Origin: SAR324 cluster bacterium
GTDB lineage: Bacteria; SAR324; XYD2-FULL-50-16
Length of the DNA stretch: 64,000 bases
Reading direction: 5' to 3'
Assembly: GCA_028282885.1 (NCBI GenBank)
Contig: JANQGX010000075.1
Span: 62,001 to 126,000, forward strand
In this document: positions 17,460 to 26,611 of the stretch, piece by piece
Layout of the letters: each line of letters begins with the position of its first letter
How positions within the stretch are numbered: position 1 is the first letter of the stretch
Translations under genes and position numbers: made by a program
The notes under the pieces: model-generated
The model's database searches: none
What the model was told of the DNA's origin: nothing
Seen by the model: only the letters and a program-made list of their open reading frames with translations

Positions 17460-17738
17460 CTATTCATCCTCTCCAAAACGACTATTGAACAAGCCCGTCA
17501 TCTGGTCCATTATCTCCTGCTCCTCTTCTTCGGATTCACCGGATATTTCGATTTTTACAGGAGTTCCAACAATAGCTGCCAGCATTAAGACATCCATGAT
17601 CGATTTGGCATCTGCAATCTGGTCATGACTGATGATTTTGATATCCGCTTCAAACTCGGAGGCAAGCTGGACCAGTTTTGTGGCAGCCCTGAGGTGCAGG
17701 CCCAGCTTATTGATGATCATTACTTCTTGTTCCAGCAT
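17460..17738 (-). CDS. ptsH: HPr phosphocarrier protein
   Basis: A 92-residue HPr-family protein. His15 in NKLGLHLRAATKLV is the phosphate-accepting residue, and Ser46 (DAKSIMDVLMLAA) is the position that HPr kinase modifies in other bacteria. The C-terminus is acidic (ESEEEEQEIMD). No enzyme I, enzyme II or HPr kinase is in this window, so it may act in a regulatory PTS rather than in sugar uptake. It starts 19 bases after metK and ends 46 bases before aroE, so the three are probably co-transcribed. Confidence 0.93.
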   Translation of the reverse strand: MLEQEVMIINKLGLHLRAATKLVQLASEFEADIKIISHDQIADAKSIMDVLMLAAIVGTPVKIEISGESEEEEQEIMDQMTGLFNSRFGEDE

Positions 17739-17757
17739 TCGCTTTCAATGCAATGAA

Positions 17758-18924
17758 TTAAAGACCAAGGGCGGCTTTGATATCGTCGACACGGTCCGTT
17801 TTTTCCCAACTGAATTCCGGCAGCTCTCGACCAAAATGACCGTATGCCGCTGTTTTCCTGTAGATTGGGCGCTTCAGATCCAGTGTCTGGATGATCCAGG
17901 AGGGGGTTAATTTAAAGAGATCCTTGACGGCAGCCTCGATTTTCGCTTCATCAGCTTTAGCGGTTCCGAAGGTGTTGACTGAGATGGAAACCGGTTCGGG
18001 GTAACCGATTGCATAGGCAATCTGAACTTCACATTCATCTGCAGCACCGGCCGCTACCAGGTTCTTGGCAACATAGCGGGCAGCATATGCCGCCGAGCGG
18101 TCTACCTTTGAGGGGTCCTTTCCGGAGAATGCGCCTCCCCCGTGTCGTCCCATACCTCCATAGGTATCTACAATGATTTTTCTACCGGTAACACCGCAAT
18201 CCCCCATTGGTCCACCGATAACAAACCTACCGGTGGGATTGATCAGCCATCTGGTGTCATCATCAATCAAGTTCTCCGGTATAACCAGCTTACCCACTTT
18301 TTCTATTAGATCGTGCCTTATCTGATCGTAACTGACCTTCTCATCGTGCTGGCTGCTGATCACTACCGTTTTGACTCTTTGGGGCATTCCACCTGAATAG
18401 AGAATAGATACTTGGCTTTTGCCATCCGGTCGCAGGTAATCAATTTCTTTACTTTTTCTTTTTTCGGATAAGGTCTGGCTGATTCTGTGTGCAAGAGCTA
18501 TCGGGGCAGGCATCAGCTCTTTGGTTTCGTTTGTCGCATAACCGAACATCAAACCCTGATCACCAGCTCCTTGCTCTTTGTGAAGTCCTTCACCCTCATT
18601 TACTCCCTGGGCAATGTCAGGCGACTGCTTGTCCAGCGCGACCAATACAGAACTTGTTGTACAATCATAACCCTTTCTGGAATCGTCATAGCCGATCTCT
18701 TCGATGGTTTTTCTCACTACGGATTGAAAGTCGACATGTGACTTGGAAGTGATTTCACCTGCCAATACAACCATACCTGTGGTAATCAAGGTTTCACAGG
18801 CCACTCTGCTGTTCGGATCATCCTTAATCATCGCATCTAAGACTGCGTCTGATATCTGATCGGCCATTTTATCAGGGTGCCCTTCTGTAACGGACTCGGA
18901 TGTGAACAAGAATTCTTTTGTCAT
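17758..18924 (-). CDS. metK: S-adenosylmethionine synthetase
   Basis: Makes SAM from methionine and ATP. The 388-residue protein has FTSESVTEGHPDKMADQISDA at its start (split here by family convention), the metal/ATP segments GAGDQGLMFGYA and GGMGRHGGGAFSGKDPSKVDRSAAY, and IAYAIGYPEPVSI. I place the start at 18924 (MTKEFLF) because AGGAG stands five bases before it and family members begin there; a longer in-frame start at 18984 adds 20 poorly conserved residues. It opens a leftward run that ends with a homocysteine methyltransferase. Confidence 0.96.
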   Translation of the reverse strand: MTKEFLFTSESVTEGHPDKMADQISDAVLDAMIKDDPNSRVACETLITTGMVVLAGEITSKSHVDFQSVVRKTIEEIGYDDSRKGYDCTTSSVLVALDKQSPDIAQGVNEGEGLHKEQGAGDQGLMFGYATNETKELMPAPIALAHRISQTLSEKRKSKEIDYLRPDGKSQVSILYSGGMPQRVKTVVISSQHDEKVSYDQIRHDLIEKVGKLVIPENLIDDDTRWLINPTGRFVIGGPMGDCGVTGRKIIVDTYGGMGRHGGGAFSGKDPSKVDRSAAYAARYVAKNLVAAGAADECEVQIAYAIGYPEPVSISVNTFGTAKADEAKIEAAVKDLFKLTPSWIIQTLDLKRPIYRKTAAYGHFGRELPEFSWEKTDRVDDIKAALGL

Positions 18925-19412
18925 CAATGCTCCTGTTGTCAAAAATTCGATAAACACCCGGTTTTTATTTACCCGGTGCTCCATTTGATATGTTCCAAAC
19001 TTACGTGTAATAATAGTGCCATGTCAAGATTGATCCCTACAGCTTATGGGATTGATCATGATTTGCAGACGAATCAAATTTCCGATATCAACCCGGGTAT
19101 AAATGCGGGTAATTTAAATTGCCCATTGGGTTGTTCGATATGGCAATTGTTTCATATCTTTGATTTAGATTCTTCACATTTTCCCTTCAGGTCCGAATCC
19201 TGTTTGAGACTGGTTTTCAATCGATCGGAATAGTTGAAATTGCATAATACACTGTAAACATAAACTTTTTATATCTACCACAAAGTTGAGTTGACTGGAA
19301 TACTTAAATTTTTCAATATAAAGCATGTTTATTGCACAAACATTAACCGTTTTCCAAAACGACCGAATACAACCTATCCACCTACATCCAGGAACCAGAT
19401 CGGACAGATCAA
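18925..19412. other. Divergent intergenic region between metK and the TPR gene
   Basis: This gap must hold the promoter of the metK run and of the TPR-mobB pair. An inverted repeat AATTGCC/GGCAATT lies at 19117-19123 and 19142-19148. I see no SAM riboswitch signature upstream of metK and no gene. Confidence 0.45.
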
Positions 19413-21194
19413 ATGCTGCGCAGTATCAAAAAGAGTCGGATCCAAAAAGCATATCAGAAAACTGATGAATTGATCGGCAGAGGCTTAAACCTGCTTGACG
19501 GAAAACTCTACAAGCAGGCGATGATCGAATTCCAGAATGCATTTGAAGCGGTTCCGGAGTATGCCGCCAAGCAACTGCAGAAGAAATTCGACGAAGCTGT
19601 CACTGTTTCCGATTACGAGTCTGCGTTGTCCATCGGTCTGGTGCTCATCAAAGTCAAAAAAAATGACTATGAACTGGCCAATACTCTCGGTAACTGTGCC
19701 CGTCGTCAAAAAAATTTCAAACAGGCAAACAATCTTTACCGGCACGCCCTGAAAATCAAGAAAAACTACATCAACGCATTTTACAATCTCGCTGCCAGCA
19801 TGGGCAAGGTTGAAAAATACGATGGTGAAGTCAAGGAATCGCTTAACATATTCGAAAAATCAGACGGTTATATTTTGCCGGAGTACTTGGGGGATCAAAA
19901 CATCGTCGAGGAAATTCAAAAGGATATGACCCAGCGAAACCGACAGATGCGGGCGGATAAGATGGCCGACATGCAGGAGGCAATAGAACAAAAGGAGGCG
20001 GAAGGAGAAATACACGAGGCGGATAAGCTTAAATTCGAATTCACCAAATTCCAAAAGGCCGGAGACGAAGCCTCCCATGAACAGATATGTGAAGGATTCA
20101 GGGAACTGATCTCGGATCTGGAAGAGGATTCCAGCATCGAGGGTAAGCAGGAATATCTCGACATGATTTATAATTTCGGGATGTATGCCCTCACGCAAAA
20201 AGATCCTGATACCGCAATTGAGTGTTTTGAGAACTTGCGAAATCTGAAAGCTGACTATAAGTATCTCAATATGCTCACGGCCATAGCCAAGTCATATCAA
20301 GGGGATCTCAAAAGCGCGATCGATATTTTTGTAGAAGGCCTGGGAGGAGAACAGAATAACCGGTTTTTCAATGTCAATCTGGGTTTGATGTACAGAAAGG
20401 CCGGTAACAGACTGCTATCAACCAAATACTTGGCCATTGGTGCAGCCCTCTTGGACAAATCAGACGGGCTATACCACCTCTCGGATCTGGTTAGAATTGC
20501 TGACGAGAGCCTGGAAGCCGGTAATCTGAAGAAGGCACTGAAGCTGTATCGAATCGTGGTGGACGAAATGGATGATCCTAATATCTGGTCCAGCATCGGT
20601 GAAATCTACATGAATCAGGAGAAGTACAGTGAAGCCGTTAAAGCCTACCAGGAAATCCTGAGAATTGACCCCAAATCCAAACATGCGGAACTGCAATTAA
20701 ACGAAATACACGATATTTACCGCATCAAAGGTGAAGCCTTTTACAGGGACTCCAAGTTCAAGGCAGCCGCAACCTTCTATGAAAGAGCCCTTAAAGTCTC
20801 TCGCAATGCTGAAACCATCAAAGAGTTAATTGCGGTCTACAAACTTTTGAAGAACCACCAGAAGATAGAAGAACTCACAGAAGAGCTGGAACAGATTCAA
20901 AAAGAAATAAAAGAGCAGGAGAACGAAAAAAGACGTCAGGAGCACATCAAGGTTGGAAAGATGTCGATGAAAAGGAAAGACTACAAACAGGCAATTGAAT
21001 CCTTTGAAGCGGCATTTAGAATGAAACTGGATAAAGACGTTTTTGTTTACCTGGCCACTATATACAAGGCGCTTAAACGCAACGAAGAGATGCAAATGCT
21101 TCTTGAGCGCTGGAATAAAATGGTGGAACATGCCGAGAAACTGAAACAGTACGAGAAGCAGGAACAACGTGAAAAAGAGCAAACAGAGAGCTGA
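19413..21194 (+). CDS. TPR repeat protein
   Basis: A 593-residue soluble protein built of tetratricopeptide repeats. Typical repeats include YELANTLGNCARRQKNFKQA, NIWSSIGEIYMNQEKYSEA and ALKVSRNAETIKELIAVYKL-type helices. Acidic helical linkers lie near residues 175-215 and a charged coiled coil near 480-510 (EELEQIQKEIKEQENEKRR). TPRs bind other proteins, so it is probably a scaffold; there is no signal peptide. The ribosome-binding site is weak. Its 3' end overlaps the mobB start by 26 bases. Confidence 0.88.
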   Translation: MLRSIKKSRIQKAYQKTDELIGRGLNLLDGKLYKQAMIEFQNAFEAVPEYAAKQLQKKFDEAVTVSDYESALSIGLVLIKVKKNDYELANTLGNCARRQKNFKQANNLYRHALKIKKNYINAFYNLAASMGKVEKYDGEVKESLNIFEKSDGYILPEYLGDQNIVEEIQKDMTQRNRQMRADKMADMQEAIEQKEAEGEIHEADKLKFEFTKFQKAGDEASHEQICEGFRELISDLEEDSSIEGKQEYLDMIYNFGMYALTQKDPDTAIECFENLRNLKADYKYLNMLTAIAKSYQGDLKSAIDIFVEGLGGEQNNRFFNVNLGLMYRKAGNRLLSTKYLAIGAALLDKSDGLYHLSDLVRIADESLEAGNLKKALKLYRIVVDEMDDPNIWSSIGEIYMNQEKYSEAVKAYQEILRIDPKSKHAELQLNEIHDIYRIKGEAFYRDSKFKAAATFYERALKVSRNAETIKELIAVYKLLKNHQKIEELTEELEQIQKEIKEQENEKRRQEHIKVGKMSMKRKDYKQAIESFEAAFRMKLDKDVFVYLATIYKALKRNEEMQMLLERWNKMVEHAEKLKQYEKQEQREKEQTES

Positions 21195-21699
21195 ATCCTC
21201 CCCCCGCCTGGTCTCATTTGTAGGCCGGTCTAATTCCGGAAAAACCACCCTTCTGATCAACCTCATCCCCAAATTCAGAGAACTTGATCTAAAAATCGGG
21301 ACGATTAAAAACACCCACCACAAAGTTGATTTTGATGACGAGGGCAAGGACTCCTGGCGTCACGCCCGGGCCGGGAGTTCAAGAGTTTTGGTAACTTCCG
21401 GAAAAAAAATGGCCGTATTCAGTGATCTGGAAGAGTTTCAACCCGTCACCGATCTGGCAGAGAGCTGGTTTCGAGGCTATGACCTGGTCTTGTCCGAAGG
21501 ATTTAAAAACGAGGATTGTTTTAAGATTGAAGTCTGCAGGAAGGCGACCGGAAAAACACCGCTTTACCTCGATCCGGTTTATAAGATTGATGCCGTTGTG
21601 GGAGATCTACCCCCCGAAACCGATCTTCCCTTTTTTCCCTTTGAAGCATTGGATGACATCGTTGCCTTTATTGTGTTTTCACTTCAAATATCTCATTGA
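21169..21699 (+). CDS. mobB: Molybdopterin-guanine dinucleotide biosynthesis protein B
   Basis: A 176-residue P-loop GTPase that aids conversion of molybdopterin to its dinucleotide form. The Walker A motif is GRSNSGKTTLL (residues about 19-29), followed by the family signatures IGTIKNTHHKVDFDDEGKDS, HARAGSS and VLSEGFKNE. The start is GTG at 21169, inside the TPR gene; AGGA stands five bases before it, so the 26-base overlap is probably a real translational link. No MobA or molybdoenzyme gene is in the window. Confidence 0.9.
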   Translation: MKKSKQRAESSPRLVSFVGRSNSGKTTLLINLIPKFRELDLKIGTIKNTHHKVDFDDEGKDSWRHARAGSSRVLVTSGKKMAVFSDLEEFQPVTDLAESWFRGYDLVLSEGFKNEDCFKIEVCRKATGKTPLYLDPVYKIDAVVGDLPPETDLPFFPFEALDDIVAFIVFSLQISH

Positions 21700-22083
21700 A
21701 ATTATATACACATCAAACCTAGATTTCATCTCAAATCAACGTTCCTGATCTTTATAACTCCCACTTTCACCGTTTCGAATCGATCAATCGCTTAACGGAT
21801 TTATCCTCCTATTAGAGCAGATCTGCCTTTATTTGACAGAAAAGGGATTCCAAAATCCATCACCAAGCCCCGCTCTGATATTAAAAATCACCCATTTTCG
21901 ATTAATATCAAAGTATCCTCGGGTAAATTCCTTTGGAAGCTTAAAGAAACATTATCTAATTCATTACAATAATTGATATATTTGTGCTTGGCAGGAAAAA
22001 TGCAGAATATAGAGCTAAACAAAAGGAGGATAGATTCAATTTGCGTTTAGCAGTCTGATTAAACCCTACTAAAGACTTGATCC
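21700..22083 (+). other. Intergenic region after mobB
   Basis: About 380 bases without a convincing gene. A strong purine-rich AAAGGAGG occurs near 22020 but is followed only by a very short open frame, so it looks like a chance or decayed ribosome-binding site. Confidence 0.35.
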
Positions 22084-22278
22084 ATGAAAAAGAGCGTGAT
22101 TTTCATTGCGGCGTTCATCTTGCTGTTATCGAGCTTTATTGTTGCGGATTTGAACATGGAACAGAATTATCTTTATGAGCTGTATCCGCAACGTAACGAT
22201 CTGGTTTTTATCGAGGAAGCTTACTACGAATGTGAATTTGTTCCGGAATTCCCTTCGTATTGTATCATGCTTGCCTGA
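22084..22278 (+). CDS. Possible small exported protein
   Basis: A 64-residue open frame starting MKKSVIFIAAFILLLSSFIVA, cut here to the signal-like segment, followed by an acidic, tyrosine-rich tail with two cysteines. The start looks like a genuine signal peptide. There is no good ribosome-binding site and no recognisable family, so this may be a small secreted peptide or a chance frame. Confidence 0.35.
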   Translation: MKKSVIFIAAFILLLSSFIVADLNMEQNYLYELYPQRNDLVFIEEAYYECEFVPEFPSYCIMLA

Positions 22279-22336
22279 CCACTCCACCGTTACAACTTCG
22301 GCAACAAGATGTGAGTTGCTTGCTACAAAGCATGAG

Positions 22337-22395
22337 GTGCAACTGCCAGAAAAGGCCTGTCTATCGATGATCAATATACAGGCGGGCAGTTGCAC
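22337..22395. repeat. Long two-part hairpin after the SPFH operon
   Basis: GTGCAACTGCC (22337-22347) pairs perfectly with GGCAGTTGCAC (22385-22395), and inside it GCCTGT (22355-22360) pairs with ACAGGC (22378-22383). The element begins 18 bases beyond the stop of the second SPFH gene. No T-tract follows on either strand, so it is probably a 3'-end stabilising hairpin or a protein-dependent termination site rather than a classical terminator. Confidence 0.5.
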
Positions 22396-22412
22396 AATAC
22401 CTGTTAAATCTC

Positions 22413-23351
22413 CTACTGTTTTTTCCCGCGATCCAGCCCCAGCGAGTTCAATAATTCATCCATTTTGGTCAAATCTGCAGGTAAAATCACACTGGTTCCG
22501 TCCTTGGCCAGGGATCCGATCTGAGACAGGTATTTTTGACTCACCAGCAGGCGTATGGAATCCAGCCCTCTGTCTTCGGCAATTTGCTTACCGACTTCTT
22601 CAAAGGATGCCGCCGTAGCATCAGCAATGGACTTGATTGCCTGCGCTTTACCTTCTGCCTCATTTATCTGACGGGTTTTCTCTCCTTCCGATTTATTGAC
22701 CAGTTCCATCTTGATCCCTTCAGAGCGATTAATCCTGCTCTCCTTAACGCCTTCGGATTTGGAGATCACCGCCCTCTTCTCTCTTTCAGCAGAGACCTGC
22801 TTCTCCATTGCCTCTTTAACACTCACCGGTGGCACGATATTCTGGATCTCATAGCGATAGACCTTAATTCCCCAGGCAACCCCGGCTTCTGAGAGAGCTT
22901 GAACCACCTGCGAACTGATAAAATCCCTCTCTTCAAAACAACGGTCCAGATCCAGGGTACCGATTACGGATCTGACAGTTGTTTGTGCGAGTTGGATGGT
23001 TGCCAGTTTGTAGTCTGTAATTCCGTAGCTGGCCTTTTCCGGATCAATGACGGCCAAATACATAACGCCGTCAACCTCGACCTTGACATTGTCCATGGTG
23101 AAGCACTCCTGGGGAGGAATATCAATGGTTTCCTCCTTCAAACTATGGCTGAAAACAACTTTGTCGAAAAAAGGGAGCATAGCGTGAAATCCGGGCCCCA
23201 GGGTTTTGTGGTATCTGCCTAACCGCTCTACAATATATGCAACCTTGGTGGGAACGATACGAATGGAGCGGAAAAACTTGGAGATGATAAAAATAAAAAT
23301 GATAGCCCAGATTCCAAAAGTGATATAATCTGTCATTTGACCAAAATCCAT
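22413..23351 (-). CDS. SPFH/stomatin-family membrane protein (second copy)
   Basis: A 312-residue stomatin-like (paraslipin/QmcA-type) protein. It has an N-terminal membrane helix (about 9-28), the SPFH domain (VERLGRYHKTLGPGFHAMLPFFD, IDIPPQECFTMDNVKVEVDG), and a coiled coil with repeating SEG units (KSEGVKESRINRSEGIK and following). These proteins form large ring or cage oligomers in the membrane and often control proteases. It is the last gene of the NfeD-SPFH-SPFH set and lies 158 bases after its paralog. Confidence 0.92.
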   Translation of the reverse strand: MDFGQMTDYITFGIWAIIFIFIISKFFRSIRIVPTKVAYIVERLGRYHKTLGPGFHAMLPFFDKVVFSHSLKEETIDIPPQECFTMDNVKVEVDGVMYLAVIDPEKASYGITDYKLATIQLAQTTVRSVIGTLDLDRCFEERDFISSQVVQALSEAGVAWGIKVYRYEIQNIVPPVSVKEAMEKQVSAEREKRAVISKSEGVKESRINRSEGIKMELVNKSEGEKTRQINEAEGKAQAIKSIADATAASFEEVGKQIAEDRGLDSIRLLVSQKYLSQIGSLAKDGTSVILPADLTKMDELLNSLGLDRGKKQ

Positions 23352-23509
23352 AGATCCTCTTTGGTTGGTTGTGCCAAATTGTGTATGTTTTCCGTTATTT
23401 CTCTCTAATCAACAATACATCTTGATTCGCTTGAACAGCTAAAGTACGGTAACAGGGTTGCTGAAACAGCCAAAATCAAGCCGGTTCCGATCGATACAAG
23501 ACCGTCTGC

Positions 23510-24433
23510 CTAGACTTCATCCTCACCTTTTTCATTGACCTCCCTGAACAGCCCAACGCCTTCCAGCACTCCTTTCAGGTTCGCCAGTTGCGAGGGAACC
23601 ACTGTGACTTTTGATTGATTGAGAATATTGCCAAACTCTTCAACAAATTGTTCCACGAGCTTAATCTTCATGGCCTCTTCACCCCCGGGCTTCGACAATG
23701 CGTCCGAGATTCTTTTGACACTGTAAGCTGTCGCTTCGGCCATGGAAGAGATCTCACGGGCTTTACCCTCGGCGATATTAATCTGGCTCTGACGTTCACC
23801 TTCTGATAGGTTGATTTTCTCCTGACGCTCCGCCGTAGAAAGATTGATGGTTGCCTCTTTTTCACCGTTGGCAAGTGTAATCTCCGCTCTTTTTTGTCTC
23901 TCCGCTTCCATCTGCTTTTCCATGGTTTCAAGCATATGGGTTGAGGGCGAAATATTTTTAATCTCGTATCGCAGAACCTTGATTCCCCAAGGATCAGAAG
24001 CCAGGTCTATCTCCCGTACAATGTTCTCGTTAATCTTCTCCCGCTCGGAAAATGTCTGGTCCAGATCCATTTTTCCGATCTCGGAACGCATGGTAGTCTG
24101 TGCCAGATTGACACTCGCTCTCTGGTAGTTTTCAATCCCGTAACTGGCTTTCTCGACATCCATTACTTTCAAATAGACAACACCATCTACCTCGACCTGG
24201 ATATTGTCTTTTGTAATACAGGTTTGCCCCGGTATATCCAACACCTGCTCGCGAATATCATGCCGATAGGCAATCCTGTCAAAGATTGGAACAAGAAAAT
24301 GAAAACCGGGATTCAGAATCTTGTTGAATTTCCCCAGCCTCTCCTTAACAAGCGATTGATTTCCGGGAACAATGATGAACGTTTTAAAAACAATGACCAA
24401 AACAACCAGCAAAATGATAGTAGCATAGAACAT
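23510..24433 (-). CDS. SPFH/stomatin-family membrane protein (first copy)
   Basis: A 307-residue paralog of the downstream SPFH protein. It has an N-terminal helix (about 2-19), SPFH domain motifs (KERLGKFNKILNPGFHFLVP, LDIPGQTCITKDNIQVEVDG) and a coiled coil with GE-rich repeats (LANGEKEATINLSTAERQE and following). It lies 45 bases downstream of nfeD, the standard partner of bacterial stomatins. Having two SPFH genes with one NfeD suggests a mixed oligomer or two pools. Confidence 0.92.
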   Translation of the reverse strand: MFYATIILLVVLVIVFKTFIIVPGNQSLVKERLGKFNKILNPGFHFLVPIFDRIAYRHDIREQVLDIPGQTCITKDNIQVEVDGVVYLKVMDVEKASYGIENYQRASVNLAQTTMRSEIGKMDLDQTFSEREKINENIVREIDLASDPWGIKVLRYEIKNISPSTHMLETMEKQMEAERQKRAEITLANGEKEATINLSTAERQEKINLSEGERQSQINIAEGKAREISSMAEATAYSVKRISDALSKPGGEEAMKIKLVEQFVEEFGNILNQSKVTVVPSQLANLKGVLEGVGLFREVNEKGEDEV

Positions 24434-24478
24434 AATTCCTCTCAGTTTTGAATTTACCCGCTACTTTTCCGTATGATT

Positions 24479-24970
24479 TTAATTGTCATTCTCAAATGTT
24501 AAATCATCAAGAAGCGAAGCTTCATAAGGCTCGACAATCCAGACCAGATTATCCCTGGCAACAATCCTGGTCTTCGCCCCTTTGGGTATCAGTGGAATGG
24601 TGGTGGTCGCCTGCCAGGTGGTTCCTCGAAACTTGATACGACCATCGTTATTCTCCACACTGATATCCTCCACCACATCAACGATTTCTCCGAAAGCATC
24701 AAAATCTTCATTAATCTCTTTAACCCGACTATCCCCCGGAAACAATTTCTTGGCGAATTCACGAAGAACAAAAACCGAAAAAAGCGATACCACAAACCAG
24801 GCAGTAAACCCCGGTAGCAGATTTTCCAGCAGACCCAGTTTATATCCGAAAGCCACCAAAACGGCTGAAAATCCGAGAAAAAAGGTGATCATACCCGGAA
24901 TGGCCAGCTCGCTGACCATTAAAATCCCCCCAACGATTAGCCAAAGCCAGAACAAGGTTCCTGAATCCAT
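24479..24970 (-). CDS. NfeD-family membrane protein (short form)
   Basis: A 163-residue short NfeD: two to three membrane helices (about 5-75), then a cytoplasmic OB-fold domain (GEIVDVVEDISVENNDGRIKFRGTTWQAT and following). It lacks the ClpP-like protease domain of long NfeD. Short NfeD proteins partner SPFH/stomatin proteins, and two such genes follow directly on this strand. Confidence 0.9.
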   Translation of the reverse strand: MDSGTLFWLWLIVGGILMVSELAIPGMITFFLGFSAVLVAFGYKLGLLENLLPGFTAWFVVSLFSVFVLREFAKKLFPGDSRVKEINEDFDAFGEIVDVVEDISVENNDGRIKFRGTTWQATTTIPLIPKGAKTRIVARDNLVWIVEPYEASLLDDLTFENDN

Positions 24971-25183
24971 AAGTCTTTTTTCGATATCAATCCGCTTTAG
25001 CGAATGTTGGACGTGATCATCAAGATTATTCGTATACTTGGACTTCTATTTTCGAAATGAACCTGTAAAGCCAGATTCAGTATACCCATCTCGAAATGAA
25101 TCATACGTGAAAACCGAAAGTTATGGCAAATCAAAACTATTATTATTCGGTTTTGAAAAACCTTCAGGAAATGAATCGAATGC

Positions 25184-25534
25184 CTAATCTTCGGAAAATA
25201 AGACGTGGGGGGATATTTTGGCAGCCTGAGCGGTATTTACCTGCACAAAGTCCAGCTTTAACTCATGATTGTCGATATTTGCGTACGCCATCGCCCTGTT
25301 TACAAGGTTCTGAATCAACCGATCAATATCTTCACGCTTCTTGCGGCTTCCGAACACCTTTTCCCATACTGACTTAGTTGAAACCGTACCATCATTGTGA
25401 ATTTCAGGAGATAGGTTTTCTTTTAACATCCAACTCGCCTCACTAAGGGTCTGATCCAGTAACGAACGCTGATTCTTCGGATCTTTCATCTTGATGCATT
25501 CCAGCGTCAGGATCACTTTTGTAGATTTGTTCAT
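25184..25534 (-). CDS. Conserved-looking hypothetical protein
   Basis: About 116 residues from the ATG at 25534 (MNKSTKVILTLE). That start is preferred over one 11 codons upstream because AAAGG stands five bases before it. The protein is soluble and mostly helical, with SLLDQTLSEASWMLKENL and DIDRLIQNLVNRAMAYANID, and ends in HVLFSED. I do not recognise a family. It is a lone leftward gene. Confidence 0.6.
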   Translation of the reverse strand: MNKSTKVILTLECIKMKDPKNQRSLLDQTLSEASWMLKENLSPEIHNDGTVSTKSVWEKVFGSRKKREDIDRLIQNLVNRAMAYANIDNHELKLDFVQVNTAQAAKISPHVLFSED

Positions 25535-25567
25535 CACTACCTTTGTTAGTTGGTGTCCGAAAAACAA

Positions 25568-25978
25568 TCGATAAGTATCGTTTCATCTATTGTAGCTCCC
25601 ACATCTTTGCCTGTAAACAAAGTGAAGCGACGATATTAAGTCAAAAAACCACATGAAGCCGACTATCTTCATGCATCACAGGTCTGAGACTGAATGGATT
25701 AGAGGCCGGAAAATCTTATTTCGGAGATATAATCAGCGACCACCTGCCGGAATGGAGAAGATACCCGCTAAGTAATGAGATTATTGGCTGTTTGACCATG
25801 AAATCACACAAAGTTCGGAAAGATGTTGTAAGAACTCATGGTTGATTTACCATGAGGAAATAAAAATCTCACCGGAATTGACCGCTTGAAGGATTTGAAT
25901 TCGCCTTATAGAATAGAAGGAAAGTGTAACCAGAAATAATAAAAACGACTTCTCTGCAGATCAAAACCCAAGGTTAAT
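25568..25978. other. Intergenic region before yggT
   Basis: No gene is seen. A hairpin CATGAAG/CTTCATG occurs at 25652-25658 and 25667-25673, and a smaller CATGG/CCATG repeat lies near 25838-25856. These could be operators or weak terminators. Confidence 0.35.
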
Positions 25979-26248
25979 ATGAATGACTTGCTCTTTTCTA
26001 TTATGAAGTTGATAAGCACCCTGCTTACTCTGTTGACTTATGCTATCATCGTCAGAGCGGTTTTATCCTGGTTTCGACCGGATCCTCGCAATTTTCTGGT
26101 TCGACTCATTTGCAGAGTGACGGATCCCGTATTGAAACCCTTGGAACGAATTATTCCCCCGGTATCCGGAATCGACTTTACTCCGTTAATTGCCATCGTT
26201 TTGATTCAAGTCGTGCAAAACCTGTTACCTACTTTGCTGGGATACTGA
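25979..26248 (+). CDS. YggT family membrane protein
   Basis: An 89-residue YggT-family protein with two membrane helices (about 10-28 and 65-85) joined by the conserved loop LSWFRPDPRNFLVRLICRVTDP and PLERIIPP. Family members are small inner-membrane proteins linked to osmotic stress and cell division genes. Here it stands alone, with no division gene beside it. Confidence 0.9.
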   Translation: MNDLLFSIMKLISTLLTLLTYAIIVRAVLSWFRPDPRNFLVRLICRVTDPVLKPLERIIPPVSGIDFTPLIAIVLIQVVQNLLPTLLGY

Positions 26249-26611
26249 TTATCACAGAACCTATTGCTTTAAAAGTTTGTATTAACGACACTCCGATTTC
26301 ACCAGTAATTCTGGTTGATTTTGATCTGTTGCAGACATGAAGTAACGTTACAATCGTTACCTTGAAAGCAAGTTTACGCCGTTACCCTCTGGATCGTTGA
26401 TAAAATTCTGATGAACAGGTCAATGTTGATGATTCAGAATCGATATCAAAGTCCTGTAATCTTAGCCCTTTAATCGCATTTGCGGATTAACGCTGATAAG
26501 GTTTTTCCGGATGGTATGGTTATTGAAGAGTTCCATAAACTGTTGATTTATACTCTAATCTATTTGCTGCACCTTTCTTAACGCAGCAATCACCCTATTG
26601 AAAGAGGCTTT
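26249..26611. other. Intergenic region between yggT and dsrE2
   Basis: No convincing gene. A 10-bp perfect palindrome GTAACGTTAC lies at 26342-26351 and related CGTTAC half-sites follow within 40 bases, so this may be a regulator-binding area. Confidence 0.35.

Noticed and set aside
18925..19412. SAM riboswitch upstream of metK
   Set aside because: No recognisable SAM-I, SAM-II or SAM-IV core was found on the metK strand.
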